Shown here: positions 33,161 to 43,959 of the stretch, piece by piece
Numbering within the stretch: the stretch's first letter is position 1
Layout: each line of letters begins with the position of its first letter
DNA from: Colias croceus
Taxonomy: Eukaryota > Arthropoda > Insecta > Lepidoptera > Pieridae
Reading direction: 5' to 3'
Assembly (NCBI RefSeq): GCF_905220415.1
Contig: NC_059561.1
Span: 5,286,001 to 5,350,000, forward strand
DNA length: 64,000 nt
Made by a program: the position numbers and the translations under genes
The notes under the pieces: generated by a model
The model's input: the letters and a program-made list of their open reading frames with translations, nothing else
What the model was told of the DNA's origin: nothing
Database searches by the model: none

Positions 33161-33466
33161 CAACTAAATCAAGTGTTCAACGGTCATTGTCTAGATCAGG
33201 TATTACAGTGAGATTGGCCTACGGGTGTCGGGTAACAAAGACAATGTTAGACGTTGTTAGCGTCGCTAAAGTCTGTACAATGGTGCACTTGACTTTTGTT
33301 TAATGTTTAGCTTGTTATGTTCTGTTTCTGTTTGTCGAAATTGTATGGATATTGAAATAATTTTCTATTCATTAAGTTGTTAATATGTGAAGTTGGTAGA
33401 TAATATTATAATGCCATCGAATTGTATTTTAAAACTTACCTATGTTTTATTCTAGAAGCTCGAAGC

Positions 33467-33486
33467 TTAGAGCTTCGAAGCTCTAA
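33467..33486. repeat. Perfect 20-bp palindrome
   Basis: TTAGAGCTTCGAAGCTCTAA; directly preceded by related words GAAGCTCGAAGC. Confidence 0.8.
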
Positions 33487-34413
33487 ATATTATTTGATAG
33501 TGAGGATATTATGGATACGTATTATACATTATAAGAGTTACTTCGTACTTGCAAATTAAAATACTTAAACAGGTTTATTCAAACACATTTTACCTAAATT
33601 TGTTAATTTTAACAAAATATTATTTTATTTGTAAGTATTAATGATACAAAATGTTGGCTAAAGTGGTTAACGCTTGAGCATATTTAAGCCAATAAACCAG
33701 CTAAACCACATAGGCTGGGCTTATAAGATTATAATATTAATAACTAAAATGGCATAGGAATTAGTTATTAAACTTTACTAAATAGTGCAAATATTTTGCT
33801 TAAAAATATCGGATAGATAAGTTGTAGCTAATGTACAAAATCGATCAGTTGTTTGACGAGATACAATAAGATACAATATTAGTAGGATTAGCAGGATATT
33901 GTATTATTTATAAGCGCGGCAAAGATAGTACATATTATACTTCAATAAATAAAGTCTAAAGAAGTTTATTCATACTGGTAAAAAATATCCTGAAAGATTT
34001 TTTTAAAAATCTTAAAAAAATAGATCTTAATAAAAATTTTAATACAATGGACCCAGAAAACAATCAAGTTATTAAACAAGTTAAAATAAATTCAATTCCA
34101 TTATCACAAATACGTAGCAATCATAAAAATTGAACGAGAAAAATACAAAATATCTTTCTTGGACGTGACCGAGCAATTAAAGAGACGCAGGAATAATATT
34201 TTCTTACCATTACAAAAGGATCTTTATGTTGAAATATTTAAATGAATTGGGAGTTTCCACGGTAGGTACTATGATAATAAGAGTACAGGCACATAATAAT
34301 TATATAATAGTACTGTACAGGCACAGTATAGGTACCTTCGTTACTTTTACTACATAGCCGCTCCTACCAGAGAATAAAAACTAGTAACTAGCGTTAGCTT
34401 TACTCAGGCCGTG

Positions 34414-34646
34414 TTACTGTTAATGTAGATCAAACGAGCGAATGCTCATTCAAACCCCACTATGTCAAATTATTTTAGTGTAAACAGGCGTAGAGCATTC
34501 TTTCGTTGTTCAATGCGTCTTTAGTGCGTTCGAAAAGATTCTATGTAATGTTCTAATACTGAAAAACACTGAATACCAGTTTTCGTTTACACTAAAAGAT
34601 CACGAAAGAATGCTCTAGCTCTATGTTCGTTTGATGTAAATGCACC
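34414..34646. mobile_element. MITE family I, uninterrupted copy
   Basis: GATCAAACGAGCGAATGCTC left, GTTCGTTTGATGTAAATGCA right. Internally TTTTAGTGTAAACAGGCG and TTTCGTTTACACTAAAAGAT are also inverted, so the whole element folds back. Confidence 0.72.
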
Positions 34647-34798
34647 CTTATACAACCAATTATCAGATAATAATTCCCTACAACAACTTTTGGCATATTT
34701 TAATAAAATAGAACGATTGTGAAAATACAAGTGCGCATTCAAATAGGTTTAATTATTTATTTTATTATTAATTATAAAATAATTAAAACTATGCGCAC

Positions 34799-34889
34799 AT
34801 CTAACTAATATTATAGAGCCGAAGAGTTTGTTTTTTTGTTTGAACGCGCTTACCTCGGAAACTACATGTCCGATTTGAAAAATTTCAAA
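34799..34889 (+). mobile_element. Family 2 Helitron-like 5' fragment
   Basis: TCTAACTAATATTATAGAG then GTTTGAACGCGCTTACCTC; no tail. Confidence 0.55.
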
Positions 34890-35187
34890 GATACGCAATA
34901 GAATTGATTTATCGTCGAGTCAATTATAAATATTCGTACGTGGTAACTTTCCCCATATACCTACTGTTATAAAATATAATCTTTATCACATAAAAGTATA
35001 GATAGAGGGTTGTCAGTCCCCGACCATTATGTTGCGAGTCTTTGAGAATGTGGTTGCAAGGTAAGTGTGATCCAATTATACCGAAATTTCCTTCACTCCC
35101 TCTACTACGATCAAGTTTTAGTCAAGTTATAGTTTTAGTCTAATGCAGTACCTACGTAGGTATTCTAATCTGCCACTTTATAGTTTA

Positions 35188-35375
35188 CTAGCTGTGCCCC
35201 GCGGTTTCACCTACATTGCTCCGCTCCTGTTGGTGCGTGGTTTTATAATAATATAGCCTTCCTCGATAAATGGACTATCTAACACCGAAACAATTTTTCA
35301 AATCGGATCAGGTTCCCGAGATTAGCGCGTTCAACCAAACAAACTCTTCAACTTTACAATATTAGTACCTATAGA
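35188..35375 (-). mobile_element. Helitron-like element, family 2
   Basis: CTAGCTGTGCCCCGCGGTTT (3' end) to ATTAGTACCTATAGA|T (5' end). Confidence 0.78.
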
Positions 35376-35469
35376 TTAGTACAGATAATATTTTTTTGCA
35401 AGTATCAGATACCTATTATTACACAGAAAAGTAAAAAACAAAGACTTAAGTAATTCGAAACATAATTCT

Positions 35470-35672
35470 TAATATATATAAATCTCGTGTCACAATGTTT
35501 GTCCTCAATGGACTCCTAAACCACTTAACCGATTATAATAAAATTCGCACTCCATGTGCAGTTCAATCCAACTTGAGAGATAGAATAGGTTTTATCCCGG
35601 AAATCCCTCGGGAACGGGAACTATACGGGTTTTTCTTTGAAAACGCGGGCGAAGCCGCGGGCGGAAAGCTAG
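35470..35672 (+). mobile_element. Helitron-like element, family 1 tail with a different 5' half
   Basis: The last 110 bases (GGTTTTATCCCGGAAATCCC to GGGCGGAAAGCTAG|T) are family 1. The first part (ATCTCGTGTCACAATGTTTG) is not shared with other family 1 copies here. Confidence 0.7.
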
Positions 35673-36080
35673 TATTATATAATGTAACGAGTAATGTTAA
35701 CTTCTGCACAAACATATTATGCCTTCTAAACTCACTTGCAAATATATTCATTGCTGTATGTTTATGTTTTTGTACTCTAATTATTGAGCTCATATTATCA
35801 CACAAGTTCTCTTTATGTACTCAACATGTTACAAATAAAAAAACCACACGTAAAGAAATTTGACAAACCCATAAGAATTTCACATAGTCTGAAATCAGCC
35901 TTACAAGGTCAAAAAACTTATAAAACACTGTAGATGACATCGAGAAAAACATTCACTTCCATTACAAATTCCGCTTCACAAATAAGAAAAAACCTCCATG
36001 TCACGAGCTGATAAGGTATCTGCTTCGGAATCGTTTTTTCAACGAGGCTGCGATTATATTTGACTTATTTTGTGCTTTAA

Positions 36081-36257
36081 CTATACTTAATATTATAAAG
36101 CTGAAGAGTTTGTTTGTTTGTTTGAACACGCTAATCTCACGAACTACTGGTCCGATTTGAAAAAATATTTTAGTGTTAGATAGCCCAAAGGCTATAAATC
36201 ATCGCGCTAAGACCAACAGAGTGGAGCACTGCGGGTAAAACCGCAGGGCACAGCTAG
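36081..36257 (+). mobile_element. Helitron-like element, family 2
   Basis: CTATACTTAATATTATAAAG start, GGGTAAAACCGCAGGGCACA then GCTAG|T end. Confidence 0.75.
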
Positions 36258-37228
36258 TATTATCATAAATTTAATATAATATTTTACATTTTGAAGAATA
36301 GGACATAATGTAATATCACTGTTGTAATTTTCTATAGCAGTGTAATTCGTACATTAAGGATAAATTTTCTTTATAAATACACACGCACCATGCTCCATAT
36401 ACAATCTATCCGTATTTTTCCCTACAACAGATGTCAAGAGCACGTTCGTTATTGTATTCTGAGCTATTGTTTATAAAACGGCTTATCGTTCCTTGCTCCT
36501 TGTATTGGTATGCCCTAGGTTTTGTTTGGTATCCCTCTGAATTTAATGAACGTAGGTACCTACCTACTCTAACTTTAAACATAGGCTGCAAATATTTTGG
36601 GCGAATAAAATGTAGTGACTTTACTTTTAATACAAACAAAATTGACAAGCTACTTGATTTCGAAGTGTGTAATTTGACCTATGCAATAATTAATACAAAT
36701 ACTAAACTACCAGGTTATCACTACATAGTTGATAGTATAAAACAAAATCGCTTCTCACCGTATATCCTTATGTATGTATAAATCTTAAGCTACACAGCGG
36801 ATTTTGAGACGGAGTTGATGAGTTTTTTATAATAGATAGATTAGGTATTAACATATAGGTACGTAATTATTATAAGTATTAGTGCCAGCAAAGCCGCGGC
36901 CGGAAAGCTTCTACGATAAATTACTTACATAAAATAAATTTGAAACTCTACTACTACTGAAAGTAACTTATAACTAAACCTAAACATTTCTCAAAACAAT
37001 AACGTACACAACCGTCTCCAGAATTTATTCAACGCAAGCGAATAAATAAAAATCAAACCAATCAGTACGCTAAGCCCCGCAGTATATCGAAATATTCAAT
37101 GTCCAATAGCATCGAGATTTCCAAGTGTTCCTTTAGTTTTCTTTTCAATTTCCAACTGTCGCAGACTCGGCTGAAATGTTCGAGACAAGAGCGGAAATAG
37201 ATCGTTGCAACTTTGTGGATACGCGAGA
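36258..37228. other. Intergenic; a 116-codon open frame of unknown status
   Basis: The plus-strand frame 36431-36781 is open but overlaps an 80-codon frame on the other strand, has no recognisable motif and no good start context. I do not call it a gene. Confidence 0.35.
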
Positions 37229-37314
37229 CAATATACTTATGTTTGTGGAGGCAATAAAACAAAAATTTTCAACAATATACCATGTTTGTGGAGGCAATAA
37301 CACAAATTTTAATA
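37229..37314 (+). repeat. Imperfect 44-bp tandem duplication
   Basis: CAATATACTTATGTTTGTGG (37229 on) and CAATATACCATGTTTGTGGA (37273 on) begin two similar units. Both share GTTTGTGGAGGCAATAA. Confidence 0.7.
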
Positions 37315-37382
37315 ACAATAGAATAGTTTTTGAATCTATGTTAATTGGTCAAAATATTACAACATTGGACAAATTTAAATAA

Positions 37383-38220
37383 CTTGTCAAAGTAACCAAT
37401 TTTAGTGGATGCTGCGTAAATCTTCTTGGGCTATTTTTCAACTTAATTTTTTCGTCTTGTTTACTTTATGTTATATGCAGTGTATTGTCATAAATCTTAA
37501 ATAAATGAACTAAAAAGGAGAAAAAGCAGCATTGTACCTAAATGTCAAAGGTCCTTTTATTAGAATGCAGCACGTCAGCAAAAAGCCAGAAACATCAACA
37601 TATCACTCGTGTCTAAACTAGTCAATAAAATTATTGTAATGACTGTAACTATTATTTCATTGCCCTAATGCAGAAAATTGTCTTTCATTCAGGCAATATT
37701 CATTCTTATAGAAAACATCGTATCCATATAATTCTTTAGTTAAATTCGATACAGCGACTTAAATTCGATGTTTATAGAAAAGGAAGCGCCTCCACTAGAA
37801 GAGAAGTTAGTTTGCTTAATATGATTTCAACTGTCTGAGCAATGTGTATACTGTATAGGATTATGGAAAATTGTGGTAACTAAAACGTAACTAATAAAAT
37901 GAATCGAACGATACTCGATAACGTTTACATAATGTAAAGATTATTCTTTAAAATGTAATGAATTTCGATTGATTTGTCATTTAATTAAAATAGAAGAAAA
38001 AAAGTGTTGATCATGTATGCTGCCGTTCCCATTTGAGCAGTGGTGAACTTCCAAGTAGGTATATCCAAGGATGGATCGTACCTACAACGTGCCTACAACC
38101 AGTCAACTTTTAAATTCCTTCAAGATGATTGATTAGTGTTTTGAACTGTAATCTTACAAAATAAAGTAGGTACAAAATTCGTACCTTCCAATTTTGAGGA
38201 AAATAAGTACCTAATGAAAA
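37383..38220. other. Intergenic, nothing recognised
   Basis: No gene or repeat identified. Confidence 0.4.
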
Positions 38221-38363
38221 AGAGCGTGTGTGCCGAGCACACGTGTGTCATAAGTGAAACTTCTTTGGCAAGATTGAAAGATAATCAAAATCGTCGCTGT
38301 ACTCCATGACGTGACGGTATTGCCATGACGCGACCTTGACATTTTAAATGTCACGGGACGCCT
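38221..38363 (+). mobile_element. MITE-like repeat, family D2, right-truncated
   Basis: GCCGAGCACACGTGTGTCAT, AAGTGAAACTTCTTTGGCAA and CCATGACGTGACGGTATTGC as in 11331-11489; the GAAGTTTCACTTC end is lost. Confidence 0.7.
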
Positions 38364-38483
38364 GGCAGATGTGAAACATCGACATTATTAATTAGTACGA
38401 GTGATACGGTGAATCATGTGAAAACACTGGTAGGTACTGCATATAAGCTGTAGACTTAGTATGTACAACAGTATTTCCAACAG

Positions 38484-38661
38484 GAAATAACACGCGAGGG
38501 GCCGGGTTAAATATCAGTTTGAATGTAATAAGAATGTACTGCGATTCTACACAGTTAAGTGTAAGTGTAGTTGATAACAAATCGCAGCAAGTCAACGACT
38601 ATGAGCAAAGTGAGGGTAGTTGGGTCGAACGTCGCGTCGTTTATACAACGTCCGAGCCCCT
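38484..38661 (-). repeat. Dispersed 180-bp repeat, family K, inverted copy
   Basis: Reverse complement matches 16022-16201 over the full length with scattered substitutions and a small gap. Confidence 0.7.
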
Positions 38662-38916
38662 GTAGTGGAGCCAATTTAATAGGTAACATATTTTGACGTC
38701 TTTCAATTTTATCTTCGTAGAGAGGTAATCTGGTATAAATAATCGATACGGACTTGAAACATTGTCAATCGGACTTGAAAAACATGTCAATTTTAAAATT
38801 CATCTGGCAAAACCCTGTCCCAGTAATATTTTTTCTTTCGTAATAAAATTTAAGGAGCAAAATAAGACAAGACAGGCGTTTATTCAGGTGTACTTTATAG
38901 TTAACTTTATAAATAA

Positions 38917-39107
38917 CTAGCTTACCCCCCGCGGCTTCGCCCACTTTGTCTAAAACCTAATTATATACTAAAACCTTCCTCTTGAATCACTCTATCTATT
39001 TAAAAAAACCGCATCAAAATCTGTTGCGTAGTTTTAAAGATTTAAGCATACAAAGGGACATAGGGACAGAGAAAGCTACTTTGTTTTATACTATGTAGTG
39101 ATAGTGA
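38917..39107 (-). mobile_element. Helitron-like element, family 5
   Basis: CTAGCTTACCCCCCGCGGCT (3' end), AACCGCATCAAAATCTGTTG, TTTGTTTTATACTATGTA near the 5' end. Closely similar to 13178-13363. Confidence 0.7.
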
Positions 39108-39668
39108 TTAAAAGAATAATAAATTAAATTCTGTTTTATTAGATAAACACAACGCATTTATTAATTTATGGTGATATTTATTCACAAGTAATCAATGCAT
39201 TCGATTCTAGATATCAGATTTCGATTTTTAGAGTCGTCAGAGACGTCTCTAAAAATTGTTATTTAGATTTCTATGGTGACATTCGTATTACTTGTAATTA
39301 TTATTCTTTAATTTTAAGGAAAAACGGCATTATTTCTAAAAAAAAATAATTACCGATGAAATGTTATTCCTTTATTAGTATAGCAGGATGAATTTCCGCA
39401 ATGGGAAATGATGAAACACACTATGTTTACACACGCACGTCTCGAGAGCAACTGCAACTGAATAGAACGACGAACGCACTGGAGGCTTGGAAGTCACCTG
39501 AGTGGCGACAAGGTCACGCGTGCTTACGACTTCTAGTGTCTTGTTATTTAGATTTCTATAATGGTTTCCGTAGTACATAAGGCTACTAGTGATCTGAAAT
39601 TTTTCAGTTGATCTGAGAATTCTGAGATTGTACTTGATTTCGGCCCCACTAAACCACCCAATATAACC

Positions 39669-40372
39669 CAAGAGCCCACGACGGCAAGACATTCCTTATT
39701 TTAGGAAAGTTGAAAGTTTCTCTGTTTATTATTATGTCACCGATACAGACAAGAACGACTAGCGATTATCAAGTCTGGGTTGTGGTTACTTTGGCAGGAA
39801 ACAGGTAGTAAAGGTGTATAAAATTGTACCTAACTTTCATTATAGTTTAAAAGCTAAATTTTATATATAATATGTTACTTGGGGACCTATAAAAAGATGT
39901 TACCTTAAGAGCCGGACAGTTTTCATGATTCTTACATCTAGCCAGACACATTTAAAAAATAACTAACATATCATCAAATTAACGTTACTACCTAAAAGTG
40001 TATCAAATATGAAATAACCCACTAAAACATTAGGTAGTTTACTATAATTATTAATTATTAAAAAATAATAGTATAATTTGAGTAATAAAGTTATTACTTA
40101 TCTTATACGGGGACTTAATATGTTGATGGAATTCCAGGTATCTCGATGACTTTTTAGTTATTGTGTCAATGAAATGTGTGTGTGTGTGTCATGTGTGTGT
40201 ATAATGAAAGTTAGGTACTATTTTATACACCTTTACTACCCGTTTTCTGCCAAAGTAACCACAACCCAAACTTGATAGTCGCTGGTCGTTCTTGTCTGTA
40301 TGGGAGACATATTATACAGAGAAACTTTCAACTTTTCTAAAATAAGGAATGTCTGGCCGTCGTGGGCTCTTG
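39669..40372. mobile_element. Foldback element with about 175-bp inverted arms
   Basis: Arms 39669-39845 and 40200-40372 are inverted copies of each other with few differences: each starts CAAGAGCCCACGACGGC at its outer end and includes AGACAAGAACGAC and GGTTGTGGTTACTTTGGCAG. The 350-base centre is AT-rich and has a (GT)n run at 40176-40200. No target duplication was found. Confidence 0.78.
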
Positions 40373-40519
40373 ATCTAATAGACTTTGACAATAGACATAC
40401 GACTTTGCCAATTTCGAGTTATCTGTGCTTGTCAAGTCTCAAAATATTATGTCAATTTTGAATTTGACGTTTCAGTTTTGAGAAACCATATTGCCGCGCT
40501 TAGGTACTGTTTTGCACTT

Positions 40520-40525
40520 TATAAA
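40520..40525 (+). promoter_or_regulatory. Possible TATA box of the integrase-derived gene
   Basis: TATAAA 67 bases before the ATG, in the 220-base gap between the foldback element and the gene. Confidence 0.3.
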
Positions 40526-40591
40526 CCAACATAATATATTGTTTAGTTTTTGTAAAATGTACTAATAGTAGTATTACAGTTAAGACAAACC

Positions 40592-41854
40592 ATGGAGATA
40601 ACAACTAAAGTATTTAACAAAATATCAGCCCAACCTCGCAGTGACCTGATAAAATTTGATTATGATACTACAAGAAAGAAATATTTTTCTTATTTTTACG
40701 AATTCTTGACTGAAATAAATCGTCAAGACCCTTGGACTCGGGAAAAACAGAGAGAAATGATAGAAACTTTAATTTCTACGGCTAAAAGTGTAAAAGTCAA
40801 CGAGATGAAACAAAAACTTACGGAATATGAGGTTATAGCAATAAACCAAATTAACACTCTTGTTCTTTCTAAATCAACGATTGAAGTTCTTACTTTTGAA
40901 GATTGTTTTGACGTTTTCGTTGAAGCTCATATCCACGCTACTGAACACGGAAACTACCAGGAAATGCTAGATTTGCTTGATAGTAATTACATTTTCCATA
41001 CAAAATGTCTACGTTATTTCACAAAATGTTGCAATGTTTGCGGTAATAAAATAGAAGAAACTGTTGAGGACAAATATTACAGGAACAATGATAAATTCAC
41101 AGCACAGTTAGATATATTGGATTTAAAGAATATTGTTGGTACAAATTCTTATAGATATTTGTTAGTTTATATTGATAATAATTCGGAATATGTAATTTTA
41201 AGAGTGTTGGCTAACTTATTAGTGCCGAATATGGGAGCGCAGTTGATGAAAATATTCACAGATTTTGGTCCACCATCTGAAGTACAGGTCATAACCTCTA
41301 TGGTGCCTAGTTTCAACTCTGCTCTGGAATATGTGAAGTCTGTAATGAAATTTAAATGTGAAACAGGGTCCAAAAGTGATCCAAATCCAAAGAGTCTCCG
41401 AGCATTTGTTTTGTTGAAGGAAATGATATTGACTGAATGTGCGACTAATATTATGACAAAATGTTTCTTTGTACAGAAAACTTTGAATTCTTTAATGGAA
41501 AATGGTCAATGTCCAACACAGAAATTGTTTGGCAAATACATTCTTAGGGACATGATAAATAAACCAAAACTTGGCGCGTACAATGAGATTTCAAATGACT
41601 GTCATATTGTAACTGATTTACAAACAGAAGATAATCCTAGATGTATAATTTGCCACATTTGCAACGAAGATATACTTAACTTTAAAAATGAATGCGATCT
41701 TTGTAAAAAAGTTATACATTTGGTGTGTGGGGTGCGTGTGCCGCTAAAGGAAGGGGATGATGAAATACCAATTCAACATGGCGATATTTATTGTATAAAT
41801 TGTCATAGATTTCAAACTAAATGTAGGAGAGAAAAAGATTGTGCAGTTACTTAA
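40592..41854 (+). CDS. Domesticated retroelement integrase with PHD-like finger
   Basis: Single-exon, 420 codons, start in a good context (ACCATGG). Residues 112-150 form an integrase HHCC zinc finger: H115-x3-H119 and C147-x2-C150. Residues 172-260 follow the integrase core layout (QLDILDL at 172-178, LLVYIDNNSEYVILRVL at 190-206, then VQVITSMVPSFNSALEYV at 231-248). The acidic residue expected after IxS is Met237, and no third acidic catalytic residue is evident, so DNA strand transfer is unlikely. The C terminus has C354-x2-C357-x10-C368-x2-C371-x4-H376-x2-C379-x21-C401-x2-C404, the C4HC3 pattern of a PHD finger. The closest type I know is the KRBA2/SCAND3-like group of Ty3/Gypsy-derived host genes. 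A chromatin or DNA-binding role is inference. The full-length frame, with no stops among decayed repeats, argues for selection. AATAAA follows at 42015. Confidence 0.85.
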   Translation: MEITTKVFNKISAQPRSDLIKFDYDTTRKKYFSYFYEFLTEINRQDPWTREKQREMIETLISTAKSVKVNEMKQKLTEYEVIAINQINTLVLSKSTIEVLTFEDCFDVFVEAHIHATEHGNYQEMLDLLDSNYIFHTKCLRYFTKCCNVCGNKIEETVEDKYYRNNDKFTAQLDILDLKNIVGTNSYRYLLVYIDNNSEYVILRVLANLLVPNMGAQLMKIFTDFGPPSEVQVITSMVPSFNSALEYVKSVMKFKCETGSKSDPNPKSLRAFVLLKEMILTECATNIMTKCFFVQKTLNSLMENGQCPTQKLFGKYILRDMINKPKLGAYNEISNDCHIVTDLQTEDNPRCIICHICNEDILNFKNECDLCKKVIHLVCGVRVPLKEGDDEIPIQHGDIYCINCHRFQTKCRREKDCAVT

Positions 41855-42014
41855 AATTTTCAGAAACGTTAGCTCTAAGGTTTTTTTTAGTTAAGTGTTA
41901 AATATTTAGTTTCTTAGTAGTTAATATTGAATGACAAACTGTATTATGCTTTTTTGTTAAATATTAGTTTATTGTGAATTATTGTAAACATTTAGTTTGT
42001 TTCTTAATTCTACA

Positions 42015-42020
42015 AATAAA
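42015..42020 (+). terminator. Polyadenylation signal of the integrase-derived gene
   Basis: AATAAA 161 bases after the stop codon; further copies follow in the AT-rich tail to 42170. Confidence 0.5.
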
Positions 42021-42295
42021 AATTAAATAATTAATTATTGTAAAATTAATAAAAACAATGTTACAAGTTAATCTAAATATTGGATTGATTTGTATTGCTA
42101 TCATTATATTTTTTATCTGATTATTAAGTTGAAGTGCAAGTAACTATGTTTTATAAATAAATAAATTACTTACATAAATTAATGGTATTTCATTTTGGGA
42201 AAATAAACATTTAAGGTTCTATTACAATTATTTGATTATTAACATTTGAAATCTTATTACTATTTCTTTGATAAACATTGTTATTATAATATTAA

Positions 42296-42470
42296 GGGCT
42301 GATTTTTAAATCCTTGGTTAAAACTTATTCATTGAATAAGATATTAAACTACCATTTCAAAAATGTATTCTAATTGCCCGTATGTGACAGTTTACAGGTG
42401 ACATTTTAAAATATTTGTGTAAAACATTATTGGACGGATAAATTTTAACCAAGGATTGAAAGATTGGCCC
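42296..42470. mobile_element. TAA-flanked MITE, family C
   Basis: GGGCTGATTTTTAAATCCTT left, AAGGATTGAAAGATTGGCCC right, with TAA at 42293-42295 and 42471-42473. Third copy of the family. Confidence 0.82.
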
Positions 42471-42937
42471 TAATTTAAATAAGATATTAAAGTTAAGTCT
42501 CTTGGTAGATATTGTATTGTACATCTGATTCAATTATTATCGATGTCACAGAACATATAAAGAGAGGTATGTTCTGTGATCGATGTTCTTTACAAATAAT
42601 GCAAGATCTGTGTGCAAGATGAACTCATGACGGGTTTGGAGCTCAATAAACAAACTTTTTTTTACCCATGTAGTCTATGAAAATTGCTAAATGGAATGAA
42701 ATGTTTCACCACAATAAAAATTACCCTATATCACTCCTTAGCTTCCTAACTACCTATTTCAAAATATTATATCGGTCCATTTTAATGTAAAAGAAACATA
42801 AATATTAAACACAATATGTTATTTATTAAAAGAAGTCTCTTTACTTTCATTGTTTTGTAATTTTCAAGTAATCTTATCAGCTAGATATTATTTTTATCTT
42901 AATATATTCCGCGGCAAAATTTTAATTTATTAAAATA

Positions 42938-43080
42938 GACGTGTGGCACTCGGGGGACGGGGACTGCCGCGGTAAAGCTATTGCATAATGCATAGCATAG
43001 CATGCCTTCAAGCCACACCTTCGTGCCCGTCGGGGTGGGGAGCGTGAGGTTTTTCCAATGGTTTTTCGTTACACAATTTC
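42938..43080 (+). repeat. Interspersed repeat, family B, right-truncated
   Basis: GACGTGTGGCACTCGGGGGA, CTGCCGCGGTAAAGCTATTG, CCTTCAAGCCACACCTTCG. A small duplication (CATAATGCATAGCATAGCAT) lies inside. Confidence 0.7.
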
Positions 43081-43270
43081 TGTAAAAAAATAGTTAATAC
43101 CTAGTGCCACAGATAATAATATAATACTGTACTAGGTAGGGCTGTAAAAGTACCTAGTTACATATAGGTATTTGGTTAACATATTTTCATTTTTCACGGA
43201 ACACAAATCCAATAATTTATGTTCCAGAAGAATTTATAACGTGTGATCTTTCGATGTGATGTGTGTGTGT

Positions 43271-43307
43271 GGCAAATGACGTAGAAGTTATTTCTACGTC
43301 ATTTGCC
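43271..43307. repeat. Perfect 16-bp hairpin
   Basis: GGCAAATGACGTAGAA (43271-43286), five-base loop, exact complement 43292-43307. A (GT)5 run precedes it. Confidence 0.8.
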
Positions 43308-43384
43308 GCGGAATCAAAAAGGTTTTGAATAGATTTCATAATAGTAACTACCTAGGTACAAAAAAGTGAAAGGTATTCAATATA

Positions 43385-43516
43385 AGCGCCCGGCAAACTT
43401 CTTGGCCAAAAAGTAGCGTGGTGGCCGGTGGGGGAAGCTTGCGCATATAAAAATGTACCTACTAAAACTTGATGCGATACCACGTTACTTTTTGGTCAAG
43501 AAGTTTTCCGGGCGCT
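43385..43516. mobile_element. 132-bp MITE with 38-bp inverted ends
   Basis: AGCGCCCGGCAAACTTCTTG left, AAGAAGTTTTCCGGGCGCT right; complementarity continues to ACCACG with few mismatches. ATA on both sides may be the target duplication. Confidence 0.78.
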
Positions 43517-43723
43517 ATACCTGTATCGCATTTTAAATATTATATAAGTAGGTAGCTATATAATATTTAGTAGTTAGGTAACTTGGATTAGAAGGCGTTA
43601 GAAGTAAGGATGATTTAATTGGATAAGTAATGAGAAAATAACTATTAACTAGGTACTATTAGGTGAAAGTTATTTTTGTAATATTACGCGAATGCTTTCA
43701 ATGCGAATTCGCTTTATTCGAAA

Positions 43724-43959
43724 CTAGGTTTCCGCCCGCGGCTTCGCCCGCGCTGTCAAAGAAAAACCCGCATAGTTCCCGTTCCCGTGGGATTTCCGGG
43801 ATTGCGTCATTTTCCCGAGATAAAAAGTAGCCTATGTCTTTTCTCGGGTATCAAAATATCTCCATATCAAATTTCATGAAAATTGGTTCAGTAGTTTAGG
43901 CGTGATTGAGTAACAGGCAGACAGACAGAGTTACTTTCGCATTTATAATATTAGTATGG
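43724..43959 (-). mobile_element. Helitron-like element, family 1
   Basis: CTAGGTTTCCGCCCGCGGCT (3' end) to TATAATATTAGTATGG (5' end). Contains an extra ATTGCGTCATTTTCCC block also present at 62119-62359. Confidence 0.8.

Noticed and set aside
36431..36781. 116-codon plus-strand frame as a possible gene
   Set aside because: It overlaps an opposite-strand frame of 80 codons, shows no known motif, and AT-rich DNA gives frames of this size by chance.
39375..39692. 105-codon minus-strand frame beside the foldback element
   Set aside because: It runs into one arm of the foldback repeat and has no recognisable domain.
41167..41373. Antisense 68-codon frame inside the integrase-derived gene
   Set aside because: A shadow of the coding strand.
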